Counted from the first letter of the stretch, positions 1-8,837 are shown. The stretch is DNA of 64,000 nt from Leadbetterella lacunae (GCF_042649125.1 NZ_JBHRYQ010000001.1:434001-498000), one strand, 5' to 3'. Numbers and translations: made by a program. The notes: generated by a model not told the origin, from the letters alone.

Positions 1-1
1 C

Positions 2-886
2 TTATCGGTTAATAATTGGCTTTTTTCGATGATATGAAAAGTCTTTATTTACCCCTAATGAAAGTTCGTTAAAACTTTTTATCGAATAGAATCTCAAAAA
101 AGTGGTAAGTGAATTAAATTGCCTACTAACTTCAATATTTGTTTCTATAAAATGCTTGTTTAAAGTAGATTTGGCCTCGATGTTTAACCGCAATGGTATT
201 GAAGTATTTTTTTTAAAGCCCAATGTTGGCCCATATTTTATTTTATGATCAATTTGATTTCTTAAACTCCCTAACCCAACTATAAGTCCGATTTTTTTTA
301 AATTAAGGTCTGTCGAAAAATTAAATGTGGATAAGTCAAGTTTTTGCTCGTATTCTAATTTTTTATAATTGAAGTTTATGTCAGCATCAAAATCGCAGGT
401 TACAAACAAGTGATAAAGTCCAATACTTCCGTTTAAATAATTGTTACGCTTGAGGTCCGACTGATAGCTGAAAAATGTTTTAATCAATGGAAGCTTTTTT
501 AGAGGCACAAATGAAAGGTTAAGTTGCCCTCCTAAGGGTGTATTTATCAATCCACTTAATAATCCAAATCCAATATTGTGATAATCAAACCAGTCTATAT
601 TACAGCTTTCTTTTAAAATAATCGACAAATTAGATTGGCCATTTATTTTTACCTCTTTTGGTTGAAATCCAACCTCAGAAACTGTAAGGATTGCGTTTTC
701 GTCGGTAACAGTCAATTCAAATTCTCCATAATTATTTGATATTGTTCCATTTGTTGTGCCTTTTTCAATTATCTGAGCTGGCAAACCTAGGTTGTCTGTT
801 TTTGAAAGTACAAACCCTTTTATTTTGAACTGACAGAAACCCAAAATTGGAAACAGGAAAAGTAATATGGTATATATTTTCTTCAT
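2..886 (-). CDS. Carboxypeptidase-regulatory-like domain protein, exported
   Basis: 294 aa with an N-terminal signal peptide ending near GFCQ (residues 1-19). Residues about 20-90 form a CarboxypepD_reg-like beta-sandwich (KGFVLSKTDNLGLPAQ...GEFELTV...VGFQPKEV), the plug-preceding domain common on Bacteroidota surface proteins. The remaining 200 residues are beta-rich and look like a small outer-membrane or periplasmic domain that I do not recognise. It is not a SusC/TonB receptor: far too short and no plug. The stop codon is at 2-4, so the gene is complete. Confidence 0.6.
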   Translation of the reverse strand: MKKIYTILLFLFPILGFCQFKIKGFVLSKTDNLGLPAQIIEKGTTNGTISNNYGEFELTVTDENAILTVSEVGFQPKEVKINGQSNLSIILKESCNIDWFDYHNIGFGLLSGLINTPLGGQLNLSFVPLKKLPLIKTFFSYQSDLKRNNYLNGSIGLYHLFVTCDFDADINFNYKKLEYEQKLDLSTFNFSTDLNLKKIGLIVGLGSLRNQIDHKIKYGPTLGFKKNTSIPLRLNIEAKSTLNKHFIETNIEVSRQFNSLTTFLRFYSIKSFNELSLGVNKDFSYHRKKPIINR

Positions 887-967
887 TTAAGAAAGTCAAG
901 TATTTGATTTTGCATCAATCAAAGGGTAATGAACGTTAAAATAGCACAGTATAAATTGTATTTTTTT

Positions 968-1492
968 CTATACTATCATTGCTTTATCACCAAATTTAGC
1001 ATTTCGAACCCTTTCTGAATAACCTTTAAAAAAGTAGGGGATATTATCTTCAATACCGTTTTCTAGTCTCATTTTTACTTTGTCGAATGCTACAATTGAT
1101 ATTTCGAAATTTGGTAAACCTGTAACTAATATCGGCTGATTAAGATGTTCCAACCAGAAATATTTCCCCCCAAAATTTCTTCTAGCTACTTCAAAAATAT
1201 AAGAACCAGCTTGAGCAATTAAATCATTCTTCATGCTATCATCCATTTGCTCACCAAAATCGATAATGTTATCGAGAAGTTCGTCTAATGTTGCTAAACT
1301 TTCTTCTGAATAATCAAATGCTCCATTATTATTATCATTGAATGCTCGGACAATCCTTTCCGCATTAGAAATTGAATTGTCAATGAATTCTTGTTGTGCA
1401 TCATCAAGCGTTTCTTTTTCTAGCGAGTGTTGATTATTCTGTATTTTATTACTGGCAATTTTATTTTTCTTGAAAAAATTAAAAAATCCCAT
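968..1492 (-). CDS. Hypothetical cytosolic protein
   Basis: 174 aa. It starts with a basic MGFFNFFKKNK segment, followed by an acidic helical region and a C-terminal domain (GSYIFEVARRNFGGKYFWLE...) that resembles small DUF-type proteins with an 'EVxRRNxGGxxFW' motif. No signal peptide and no known catalytic motif. A function cannot be assigned. The 279 bp to its right hold no gene. Confidence 0.55.
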   Translation of the reverse strand: MGFFNFFKKNKIASNKIQNNQHSLEKETLDDAQQEFIDNSISNAERIVRAFNDNNNGAFDYSEESLATLDELLDNIIDFGEQMDDSMKNDLIAQAGSYIFEVARRNFGGKYFWLEHLNQPILVTGLPNFEISIVAFDKVKMRLENGIEDNIPYFFKGYSERVRNAKFGDKAMIV

Positions 1493-1771
1493 ATGTTTAT
1501 TGTTTTTGTTTGATGTGTTGTTATTTATTCCGGAGGTGTTATTAGCTCTGTTATTTTTGTAAAGTATTAGTTGTCAATAGTATATGTAATATAAATCTAA
1601 GTTTACTTGGTTAGTGCTAAAACGAAATTTAGAATTGTTTAACTTCAAATAGAATGCCAATAGTGATAAGTTTTTGGTGTGTTATTAGTTTTTGATTTAT
1701 GAGTAAAAAAAGCACAATGTTATATATTATTGGAAGATACTAACAGTTTAAAATCATTAAACCCAATCTCC

Positions 1772-2024
1772 TCAAGCCGCCGCCGCCATAGTTGCAAGTT
1801 GGTATTTGAGTGCATGGTAGGTCACGAGTAGCATTAGTTCTTTGTGTTGGATATTTTCGAAAAGCTCGGTGCATATTAGTTCATAGTCTGAATGCATTTT
1901 GTTCCATTTAAACTTTGATTTTGTGTGTATCAATTCGTTTTGGACGGCATCCAAAAGCACGAAGGTGCTGCTCAATATTCCTTTTAGTTTCAAAAGGTAT
2001 TTTTTCTCTTCTCCGCCTATATTA
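1772..2024 (-). pseudogene. 3' half of a gene split by the NADAR cassette
   Basis: Reads ...NIGGEEKKYLLKLKG...FVLLDAVQNELI...FKWNK...LMLLVTYHALKYQLATMAAAA, ending at a TGA at 1772-1774. It has no proper start of its own (only TTG at 1993). Joined across the cassette 2025-3104 to the 5' half (3105-3346), the two pieces give one uninterrupted 164-codon frame: ...KGVNITS|NIGGEEKK.... The C-terminal half resembles small Bacteroidota proteins of about 165 aa of unknown function. This family resemblance is from memory; the in-frame join is seen directly. Confidence 0.85.
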
Positions 2025-2217
2025 CGTTAAATATATGAGGCGTGGCGGTTTTTCAAAGCAATATAGTATCGGTTTACCACTTTGTCAAATCTGCGATTTG
2101 ACTTGCAAATTTCTTCCACCAAAGCGAGTCAAATCGCAAATTTTACGGGCTGACTACGAAGAACCACCGCCTCGCCACACTACTACACCTCTATGAATTC
2201 AAATATAGTGTTACCAG
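2025..2217 (-). other. attC-like site of the NADAR cassette
   Basis: Bounded by ACGTT at 2024-2028 (cassette end) and GTTACCAGC from 2210 on the plus strand. Arms TGAGGCGTGGCGG (about 2035-2047) and CCGCCTCGCCACAC (about 2167-2180) pair as rc(CCGCCaCGCCtCA) with two mismatches. The roughly 120-nt loop contains a second stem: CAAATCTGCGATTTGAC against GTCAAATCGCAAATT. Long attC with a variable loop. Confidence 0.7.
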
Positions 2218-3080
2218 CTCTTTATCATTTTTGTTTTAAATTCTTCAAGTGTTAAATATCCATTTTCAAATTTGTTTCCAAGAAACTCTTCTCTAAGTTC
2301 AGTTAAAACTATTCCGAGCCAGTTTGTTCCTTTCCATGTAAAAATTGACTTTGCCTCTTCCTGCTTTTCTGTTAAACCAATTCCCCAAATATTGTCATCT
2401 GGACTTGCTTCCACAATTGTCTTTCCTTTGGTAGATGAAAGTAAGTCTAGCAGCTCATTATTTTGTATAAATTTTTCTCTGTTTCCTCGATATACAATTG
2501 TCGGTGCGTGTAGGTCCCAAATTTCTTTATTAAAATTTTTTACTTGTCGACCAAGTTGTTTCTGCTCTCTAACATTATTTGTTCGTAATATTTTCGTAGC
2601 CGTTTCTTTGTCCCCAAATAACATTGCTTTTCCGTACATCATGTATTGTTCAGCACTAGTAAAGATTTTGTCTTCTAGTTCAAAACTACATTTATGCCAT
2701 TGTGAAAATGGATGTTTAGTTTCCCAAAAGTAATAGTACGATTCAACTAATAAATCAGGTTGATAAAAACAAATATCACCGCCTGAAAGTCCCAATTCTA
2801 TTCTTTTAGGGTTGAAATATCCAGGTTCAAAAGATTTAATTGGAAAGTCTGGTGCTGCAACTAGTGTAGTGTGTTTATTATCTCCAATATTAATTCCACG
2901 TTGAATATGCTTTGAGATCAACTTAGAATATTTATCTGAAGTAATACATTCAATAATTTGTCTACCGAAAATGGTGTCACTCAATTGTTTGTCAAAGTCA
3001 AATTGATGCAAACTGGCATGCATTTCTCCTGCAATAAATTTTGCCGTTCCGAGTCTATATTGATAATACTTTAATTCCAC
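2211..3080 (-). CDS. NADAR-domain protein (YbiA-like), cassette-borne
   Basis: 289 aa. Residues about 120-285 are a NADAR domain (FWETKHPFSQWHKCSFELEDKIFTSAEQYMMYGKA...IVYRGNREKF...DDNIWGIGL...NWLGIVLTELR). Family members hydrolyse N-glycosidic bonds of riboflavin-pathway intermediates or remove ADP-ribose from guanine in DNA. The first 115 residues are an extra domain I do not recognise. The TAA stop (2211-2213) lies inside the R'' box GTTAC of its own attC. The gene fills most of the mobile cassette at 2025-3104. Role is inferred from the family; a part in defence or ADP-ribosylation reversal is possible. Confidence 0.8.
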   Translation of the reverse strand: MELKYYQYRLGTAKFIAGEMHASLHQFDFDKQLSDTIFGRQIIECITSDKYSKLISKHIQRGINIGDNKHTTLVAAPDFPIKSFEPGYFNPKRIELGLSGGDICFYQPDLLVESYYYFWETKHPFSQWHKCSFELEDKIFTSAEQYMMYGKAMLFGDKETATKILRTNNVREQKQLGRQVKNFNKEIWDLHAPTIVYRGNREKFIQNNELLDLLSSTKGKTIVEASPDDNIWGIGLTEKQEEAKSIFTWKGTNWLGIVLTELREEFLGNKFENGYLTLEEFKTKMIKSW

Positions 3081-3104
3081 TCAGTTTTTTTTTATAGCTG
3101 GTAA

Positions 3105-3346
3105 CTTGTAATGTTTACGCCTTTCCAGCCCATTTTATAGCTGATGAGTAAGGTGTCGTTTTGGTATACTTCTAAAGTGGTACCGAAAAAACCTTTGGCA
3201 GTAATGGAGTATTCGGCACTATTTGATAAGCGAATGTTTGCGTTGCTGTTGTACCATTTGGTGTAGGTCAATTCACCTAAGGATTGCTCGTTGTGAAATA
3301 ATTTAAATTTTCTCGATCCCTGAAATATTACCTTGTAGCTGTTCAT
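3105..3346 (-). pseudogene. 5' half of the gene split by the NADAR cassette
   Basis: MNSYKVIFQGSRKFKLF...LISYKMGWKGVNITS, then the frame enters the cassette and stops after YQL. The start codon is at 3344-3346. With 1772-2024 it rebuilds 495 bp (165 codons including stop) exactly in frame. The protein looks like a small cytosolic beta-strand protein of unknown function. Confidence 0.85.
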
Positions 3347-3392
3347 TTAATAGTGTTTTTTGGGTAAAAAGTATTCGCTATACTATTTTTAA

Positions 3393-3776
3393 TCAAATAT
3401 TTTCTAAACTTATTTTGCGGTTTGCAGGTCTAAAATACCAAGAGAGCACTACAAAAATGGTTTGAAACAAAGGTCCGAAAATGGCACTGCCGCCGTCGCC
3501 CATAAAAAGATGCGAAACCAAGGCTCCAGACATCAGAAAGAAAAAACCGGCGTAGGCCCATTCTTTTAAGAGTTTAAAATTCGGCATTAAAATCGCGATT
3601 ACGCCCAGCACCTTCCACACGCCAATGATATACATAAAATACAAAGGATAACCCACGTGCTCGATCAAGGCATTCATATCTTCTAGGTGAAGGATTTGCG
3701 AAATGCCGCTTCCCAACATACCCAATGACAATAAGGCGGTAGATAGCCAATAGATGATTTTGTTTCTCTTTTCCAT
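3393..3776 (-). CDS. DoxX-like membrane protein
   Basis: 127 aa with four predicted membrane helices and the DoxX_2 pattern (LSLGMLGSGISQILHLE..., GYPLYFMYIIGVWKVLGVIAIL, LLKEWAYAGFFFLMSGALVSHL). Members are small inner-membrane proteins of the quinol-oxidase accessory superfamily, usually without known function. A paralogue lies at 52459-52830. In this window it stands alone, downstream of the mdaB intergenic region. Confidence 0.75.
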   Translation of the reverse strand: MEKRNKIIYWLSTALLSLGMLGSGISQILHLEDMNALIEHVGYPLYFMYIIGVWKVLGVIAILMPNFKLLKEWAYAGFFFLMSGALVSHLFMGDGGSAIFGPLFQTIFVVLSWYFRPANRKISLENI

Positions 3777-4058
3777 TTTTGTTTAAGGGTTTAAAATACG
3801 ATAGTATCGGAAATTAAATTTATAAAAAATAAATAGACAAAAAAAGACATAAAAAACAAGGCTCAATTCTTACTAAGACGAAAGTAGTTTTAATTTTTAT
3901 TATTGCGTTTAGAATTCCTAAAAAAAGCAAGTTTAGGTTTCTCTCTTTTATTGTTTAAAAATACATTTTTTAGTCTTTTTTTGAAGGGTTAGCGAATAGA
4001 ATTGCATTATGTGTGGATAATTTTTTTGGCTAGTTTAAGTGACCATATATTACATGTT

Positions 4059-4661
4059 TTAAGCCATACATCCTTTCATAGTTTCATCTAGAAAGCTTTG
4101 ATATTCTGCTAATTCATGTGGTACATCGGCGTTTTTTTCGATGTCATGAAAATGGTGCGTTGCCAAAACTTGCATGCCTGCAAACTTATTCATTTTGTGA
4201 AATCCAAACAACGGACCTTCGTCCACACTTTTTTGGTCAAAAAACTCATTTTCTAAAGTAAAAGCAGTCTTTGGTGCATTCCAGCTTGTAGTTAAAATGT
4301 ATTTTTTGCCATGCATTAAGCCACCCGTGCCGTAGTTGATGTTTGGATTGGAACTGCTACGGCCGTCGCTTTTATAAATACCGTTTTGATGCCCTTCGGT
4401 AAATACTTCGTCGATGTATTTTTTAAAACCATACGGAAGTTGAAACCACCAAATAGGTGTATGATATATGATGAGGTCGGCCCACTTAAACTTATTAACC
4501 TCTGTTTTCGGGTCATAGGTGTCGCCTACACTTGTATATTTTACCTCAAAATCGGCAGTATTTTCAAAATAGGAAATTGTTTTTTCAAAAAGTGTTTGGT
4601 TAAATCGACCACCCGAATGTGCAAATGGATGAGCTCCATTAATTATAAATATGTTCTTCAT
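4059..4661 (-). CDS. mdaB: NAD(P)H:quinone oxidoreductase, MdaB-like
   Basis: 200 aa, flavodoxin fold. Begins KNIFIINGAHPFAHSGGRFNQTL, which is very close to the E. coli MdaB start, and continues with the FAD/quinone pocket segments YHTPIWWFQLPYGFKKYIDEVFTEGH and GTGGLMHGKKYILTTSWNAP. MdaB is a cytosolic two-electron quinone reductase protecting against oxidative stress. It is divergent from a LysR regulator across 95 bp, the usual layout for a regulator controlling its neighbour and itself. Confidence 0.85.
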   Translation of the reverse strand: MKNIFIINGAHPFAHSGGRFNQTLFEKTISYFENTADFEVKYTSVGDTYDPKTEVNKFKWADLIIYHTPIWWFQLPYGFKKYIDEVFTEGHQNGIYKSDGRSSSNPNINYGTGGLMHGKKYILTTSWNAPKTAFTLENEFFDQKSVDEGPLFGFHKMNKFAGMQVLATHHFHDIEKNADVPHELAEYQSFLDETMKGCMA

Positions 4662-4686
4662 TATTAAGAGATGTTTGTTTTTGTTA

Positions 4687-4694
4687 CAAAAGTA
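4687..4694 (-). promoter_or_regulatory. -7 box of mdaB
   Basis: TACTTTTG on the minus strand, an exact match to the Bacteroidota TAnnTTTG -7 element, 26 bp before the mdaB start codon. Confidence 0.5.
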
Positions 4695-4730
4695 TTTTAG
4701 TTTTTGTTATTGTAAAAATAATATAAATCA

Positions 4731-4738
4731 TAGTTTTG
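4731..4738 (+). promoter_or_regulatory. -7 box of the LysR gene
   Basis: TAGTTTTG at 4731-4738 matches TAnnTTTG. Transcription would begin near 4745, after the upstream ATG at 4736 but before the ATG at 4757. The later start is therefore the likely one. Confidence 0.45.
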
Positions 4739-4756
4739 TATTATAATTTTAATAGT

Positions 4757-5665
4757 ATGGTAAATCTAGAATGGTACAGGACGTTTAAAGAAATATATAT
4801 AAATGGCACTTTAACAAAGGCTGCCGATGTGTTATATAGCTCACAACCCGGAGTCAGTGTACATCTAAATGCCTTGGAGGCGTATGTAAGTAAAAAACTT
4901 TTTGAGCGTACCTCTCGGAAAATGATTCCGACGGAGGAAGGTAAGTTTTTGTATGAATATATTATAGAATCTATAGATAAACTCGAGATAGCGGAGCAGC
5001 ATTTTAAGAAAACTACACAAGACAAAAAGCCATCGGTAAATATTGGCATGTGCTCCGAAATGTTTCAGCACATTATAGAAGCCGAAATACCCAAGTTGAA
5101 TTTTGATTTGGTGGCCAAATTTGGGGTGCATACAGATTTAATCAAAGATTTAAACAACGGACTTTTGGATTTGGTAATTACGCCAAGGGCACACACTGAC
5201 CGAAAGTCTTTGGCGGTATACACGCCTTTTTCAAAAGAACGGATTATATTGGTGGCCGGCATAGATACTGATTGCTCAAAATTAGAAAAACATCTTTCCA
5301 ACAATGATTGGAAGGGGTTAGAAAAGGAATTGCAGCACGAGGTTTGGTACAGTGCCTCTAACGAAATGGAGCATTTCAGACGGTTTTGGTTTGAAAATTT
5401 CGGAAATAGACCTGCTTTTAAACCCAACTATATTTTGCCAAATATCGGCTCCATAATCAGGTGTTTGAGCAATGGTAGCGGATTAGCCTTGGTTCCAGAT
5501 TTTTTATGTCAAGAAGGATTGGCTAAAAGCGAAATTAAGTTGGTTTGGGAAGGGAAAGTAAAAACCGAAAATACCTTATATTTTGCCAAAAGAACGGACC
5601 TGAAATACAAAAAGGAAATAAAGATATTGGAAGGTATTTTCGAATCAAAAATGAATAGTATTTAA
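4757..5665 (+). CDS. LysR-family transcriptional regulator
   Basis: 302 aa from the chosen ATG (the frame stays open 7 codons upstream, but the -7 box sits there). N-terminal winged HTH: LEWYRTFKEIYINGTLTKAADVLYSSQPGVSVHLNALE...KLFERTSRKMIPTEEG, then a substrate-binding domain. Diverges from mdaB and probably controls it in response to quinones or oxidants (inference from layout). Confidence 0.85.
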   Translation: MVNLEWYRTFKEIYINGTLTKAADVLYSSQPGVSVHLNALEAYVSKKLFERTSRKMIPTEEGKFLYEYIIESIDKLEIAEQHFKKTTQDKKPSVNIGMCSEMFQHIIEAEIPKLNFDLVAKFGVHTDLIKDLNNGLLDLVITPRAHTDRKSLAVYTPFSKERIILVAGIDTDCSKLEKHLSNNDWKGLEKELQHEVWYSASNEMEHFRRFWFENFGNRPAFKPNYILPNIGSIIRCLSNGSGLALVPDFLCQEGLAKSEIKLVWEGKVKTENTLYFAKRTDLKYKKEIKILEGIFESKMNSI

Positions 5666-5819
5666 GACGATTTCCTCTTCAACATATAGAGGTTCAAGTA
5701 AATTTTCCTAAAAACTCAATGCAAAATCAGTTTTGGAAACCTAAAAAGAGAAGAATAATATAGGCAAGCCTTCAAATTCATTTGTTTTTTATGAAATAAA
5801 GGGCTTTGAAATCTGAAAA

Positions 5820-6131
5820 CTAAAAAACTTCGGTGTCTACCAAAGCCTGAATGGTAAGTTTTGAGGGATTTTCAAATGCAAAACTTGCCAAATCAGCTGA
5901 GAAATATCCCTTTTTAGAAATCCATTGGTTGATTTCTTTGCCATCTATGTCAACAAACATTCTCAATAATCCAGATTGCACAAAACTTAGTTTGTTGCAT
6001 TGTCTGCCTGCTTTCAAATGAACGTCATTTTTCTTTACTATTGACATTTTAAACATCGAAACAATCGTTTTGAGGTCATCCGCGTCCACTACGCCAAAAT
6101 ATGATTTTATATACTGCTCTAGTTCAGTCAT
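5820..6131 (-). pseudogene. Truncated Crp/Fnr-type regulator
   Basis: 103 aa covering only the N-terminal half of the cyclic-nucleotide-binding beta-roll (MTELEQYIKSYFGVVDADDLKTIVSMFK...LKAGRQCNKLSFVQSGLLRMF). It stops at TQALVDTEVF where homologues continue to a C-terminal HTH; compare the 193-aa relative at 10374-10955. No HTH remnant is visible downstream. Probably non-functional. Confidence 0.55.
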
Positions 6132-6196
6132 TGTTTAAATTGTAATTCATGGATTATTTGGATGATGGTTTCTGGTATTTTTGGCCTACCATTTCA

Positions 6197-6610
6197 TTAT
6201 ATTTCTTTAAAAACTTTAAATTCCTCAATGTCAAGGTGAATGATTCCCCACGTGTGGCCGTCTGGGTCTTCTAAGGTTCTAATTTGCATAAAACCTAAGT
6301 CTTGCATCGGGATTGGTTCTTTTCCGCCTGATTTTAGACCACTTTCTACCATTTGATTTACCTTATCAAGGCTTTCTACAGGTAGTGTAAAACTAGCCGA
6401 TGCGTGGGTGTGTGTGGCTGCCGTAATTTTATTATTTCCAGAACCAAAAAAAGCTTTGGTTTGCAGCATAACATAAATTTGGTCGCTCCAAACCATGCAA
6501 TTTTGATTTTCACCAGAAAATAAAGGTTCGTTTTTAAAGCCCAATGCCGTATAGAATACACTTGAAACCAACAGGTCATTAACGGGTAAATTGAGGAATA
6601 TCTGTTTCAT
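6197..6610 (-). CDS. VOC-family (glyoxalase/bleomycin-resistance fold) protein
   Basis: 137 aa. Paired beta-alpha-beta modules: KQIFLNLPVNDLLVSSVFYTALGFK at the start and EDPDGHTWGIIHLD at the end. Metal-dependent superfamily including lactoylglutathione lyases and resistance proteins; the substrate is unknown. The stop lies at 6197 and the gene runs alone. Confidence 0.75.
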   Translation of the reverse strand: MKQIFLNLPVNDLLVSSVFYTALGFKNEPLFSGENQNCMVWSDQIYVMLQTKAFFGSGNNKITAATHTHASASFTLPVESLDKVNQMVESGLKSGGKEPIPMQDLGFMQIRTLEDPDGHTWGIIHLDIEEFKVFKEI

Positions 6611-6657
6611 TTTTCAAGAGTTTTTTAGGGCAAATGCTTGGGATTTTTATTTTAATC

Positions 6658-7431
6658 TTATTTTTCCCATTCAGCTCTTTCCGGGTAGTTAGGCGGCAAG
6701 TATTTTCCTATTTCTTTATAAAAGTTTTTGTCTATCGTTGGTGGGTTTGCACGCCCCCAATCTTCAGAAAGTAGCTTTCGCTGTTGGTCGCTCATGAGGT
6801 CCCATTGCACCAATTTTGGGGTTACCCATTTTTTGAATTGATTTTTGGCTTTCTCGTCTTTTTTTGCAAAACGCATGCAATGTGTCGTAAAGCCATCTTG
6901 ATGGTAGACTATTTTCACATGATTTTCCATGCCACGGTCAAAATATAAGGTGCTCACGTGTTTTGTTTCACCGTCTTTGCCATGTGCACTGTAGGTGGCG
7001 TGTGTGAGTTTTCCATTAGTTAGCCACACAGAGGCGTATTCCCAGTCGTGCCTGTGTGAACCCTTTAGTTCGGTGGGTGTCCAAGCGGCATATTGGTCTT
7101 TTTCGAAGTATAAAGAATACATGATTACTTCATACGTATTGCCGTTTTTTGTAATAGCTTTTGTTCTACAAAACGTGTTTGCGTTTAGGAACTGTTCGCT
7201 TTCTCTGCAATCTCCGGTTTTTAATCCTGTAGGTTTAAGTCCTCCGTTTTTTCTACCATCGCTCGAAAGGGCAGGGGCGGGGTAGCAGCTGTCGTCATCA
7301 AAATCAAAAACCACGGCCCATTTCTTTACTTTTTCAGAGGCGTTTTCAGGTAATCCACTAAAAATTTGAGCGATAGCAGTTTGGGTTTTCAGAAAAACGC
7401 TTAGAATAAAAACTAGGTAAATAGATTTCAT
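6658..7431 (-). CDS. NLP/NPP1 necrosis-inducing-protein family, secreted
   Basis: 257 aa with a signal peptide (about 1-21, ...TQTAIAQ). Contains AVVFDFDDDSCYPAPALSSDG and the family hallmark heptad as SHRHDWE (canonical GHRHDWE) at about residues 125-131, followed by YASVWL. NLPs are secreted proteins of plant-associated microbes; cytolytic members bind sphingolipids through the Asp/His/Glu metal site. Whether this one is toxic cannot be judged. The G to S change at the heptad's first position is worth noting. Confidence 0.8.
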   Translation of the reverse strand: MKSIYLVFILSVFLKTQTAIAQIFSGLPENASEKVKKWAVVFDFDDDSCYPAPALSSDGRKNGGLKPTGLKTGDCRESEQFLNANTFCRTKAITKNGNTYEVIMYSLYFEKDQYAAWTPTELKGSHRHDWEYASVWLTNGKLTHATYSAHGKDGETKHVSTLYFDRGMENHVKIVYHQDGFTTHCMRFAKKDEKAKNQFKKWVTPKLVQWDLMSDQQRKLLSEDWGRANPPTIDKNFYKEIGKYLPPNYPERAEWEK

Positions 7432-7509
7432 TTATTTAATTGCCATAAAGGGCTTTAGACTTGAAACAGTTTTTAGATAACTTTAGCGTTTTTCAATAAA
7501 TTGATAAAC

Positions 7510-7974
7510 TTAAAATTTAGACTCAAAATTGAGTTGTCTACCTTCTTCAGCGGCTTTTTTGTCTAAAACACTTCCAACGGCTATTCCTATTCCCATGCCG
7601 ATTGGAAAGCCAACACCAATCATGCCCATGTTTTTTATTACTGAGCCCATCACCACCCCGATTGGAACGCCAAAAACAGACATCCCAAGCACCATCCAAA
7701 GGGTCTGGTAATATCTTTTTGTAACCAATTTGAGTTGTTTTTCCAGTAGTTTTAATATTTGATTCTGCTTTTGTTTTACCAGTTTTCGAAGAGCCGAGCC
7801 AGTAAGTGGAGAGGCATTTATTTCATCAACATCATGATTTATATGATCAATTACGTCTTTCGGTAGTCTTCTTTGATTTAATTCTTGTATTAAGGATCTC
7901 AATTGGTCCAAAAGGTTTTTTAGCTTTAGATCCTCAGACTGATCTGCTCGTTCTTTTAAATGATGTAAGTTCAT
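7510..7974 (-). CDS. Hypothetical protein with coiled coil and two glycine-rich membrane segments
   Basis: 154 aa. The first 85 residues are charged and helical (LHHLKERADQSEDLKLKNLLDQLRSLIQEL...). Then come two hydrophobic Gly-rich stretches (VLGMSVFGVPIGVVMGSVI and GMIGVGFPIGMGIGIAVGS). Probably a small membrane-anchored protein of unknown function. Confidence 0.5.
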   Translation of the reverse strand: MNLHHLKERADQSEDLKLKNLLDQLRSLIQELNQRRLPKDVIDHINHDVDEINASPLTGSALRKLVKQKQNQILKLLEKQLKLVTKRYYQTLWMVLGMSVFGVPIGVVMGSVIKNMGMIGVGFPIGMGIGIAVGSVLDKKAAEEGRQLNFESKF

Positions 7975-8059
7975 GATGTTTTCCGTATTAGGGCTATTGG
8001 TTTGGGCTTTGTTCTGTTGGTTTTGAATATAAAACGAAGCCTTTTATTTAAATACAGAG

Positions 8060-8203
8060 CTAAATTAGCAAAAAAGTGTGAATCAGGACTTTTTTATTTA
8101 TTCCCTGAGCTGTTTCTATTTTGTTTGCTTCAGTTTTTGAAGAATCACATGCGTTAAAGTGAAGAATGCTTAATGCAAGAATAATATAAAGTTGTCGTTT
8201 CAT
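8060..8203 (-). CDS. Small lipoprotein ORF, possibly a remnant
   Basis: 47 codons: MKRQLYIILALSILHFNACDSS..., a typical Bacteroidota lipoprotein signal with lipobox FNAC. It ends after VLIHTFLLI. Too short for a known family; may be a decayed gene. The rest of the 421-bp gap 7975-8395 holds nothing else I can see. Confidence 0.3.
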   Translation of the reverse strand: MKRQLYIILALSILHFNACDSSKTEANKIETAQGINKKVLIHTFLLI

Positions 8204-8395
8204 ATTTTTATTTCTGTTTGTTTTTTGTAAGCTTTATTTTAACCCTTCCTAGTACCTGAAAGAACAAACACTTGACCACTTTTAAAAGAGTTATTCGGTT
8301 TGAAGTTATTCACTTTGTTTTTAACTTCCTTTGAGTAAACCTACCTTTCTATATTATTAAAAAATATATTTTCTCAAGAGACTTTCTATTTAATT

Positions 8396-8827
8396 TCAAA
8401 TCTCCACCCGGGGCCATTTCCAAGCATTATAGATTATTAAGCAAAGAATGATAACTTCAACTACGGCACCATAAAGCATGTGCAGCCATGCCTCTCCGGC
8501 CAAATTAAACAAAGAATATGGAACTAAAATTGTGGCAATTGTGATATTTAACCCGCGATTAATCTTGGCAGGTAGGGCAGCAGAAAGGAAAATCATCAGG
8601 GCAGGAATGCTCACTGAGACGAGTGCAGCCAAAAGAAAGCCCTGTGAAATATCAAAAACAAACACTTTTCCTTGTATGATTCCTGCTATCTTTTTGGGCA
8701 TATATAATGCGAAGTGATCCACATAGATATACAGAAACATGAAGCTCGCCCAAAAGGCAGCAAGCTTCAGTTTTATGTTGACTTTGATGTCTTCCAATGT
8801 GTTTTGAGGTGTTTTTTGCGTGTTCAT
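8396..8827 (-). CDS. DUF6326-type four-helix membrane protein
   Basis: 143 aa with four hydrophobic segments. Begins LEDIKVNIKLKLAAFWASFMFLYIYVDHFALYMP, a pattern I associate with DUF6326. Starts 10 bp after the stop of 8838-9464 and lacks its own promoter box, so probably co-transcribed with that outer-membrane protein. Function unknown. Confidence 0.65.
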   Translation of the reverse strand: MNTQKTPQNTLEDIKVNIKLKLAAFWASFMFLYIYVDHFALYMPKKIAGIIQGKVFVFDISQGFLLAALVSVSIPALMIFLSAALPAKINRGLNITIATILVPYSLFNLAGEAWLHMLYGAVVEVIILCLIIYNAWKWPRVEI

Positions 8828-8837
8828 AGTGAATTAA

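Larger units (their letters stand above)
2025..3104 (-). mobile_element. Solitary integron-like gene cassette (NADAR) inserted in a chromosomal gene
   Basis: A 1080-bp unit. On the minus strand the host sequence ACATTACAAG is followed by TTACCAGCTATAA, which starts the cassette. The cassette ends ATATTTAACG and the host resumes with TAATATAGG. Circularised, it has a core site GTTACCAGC that is exactly complementary to the R'' box GCTGGTAAC just after the gene. The junction is G^T, as for cassettes landing in secondary (non-attC) sites in classical integrons. The same G^TT logic defines all cassettes in the main array at 13-40 kb. Confidence 0.85.

Noticed and set aside
1915..2196. Plus-strand 93-aa frame over the cassette edge
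   Set aside because: It crosses the host/cassette junction and the attC; composition is that of an inverted-repeat site, not a protein.
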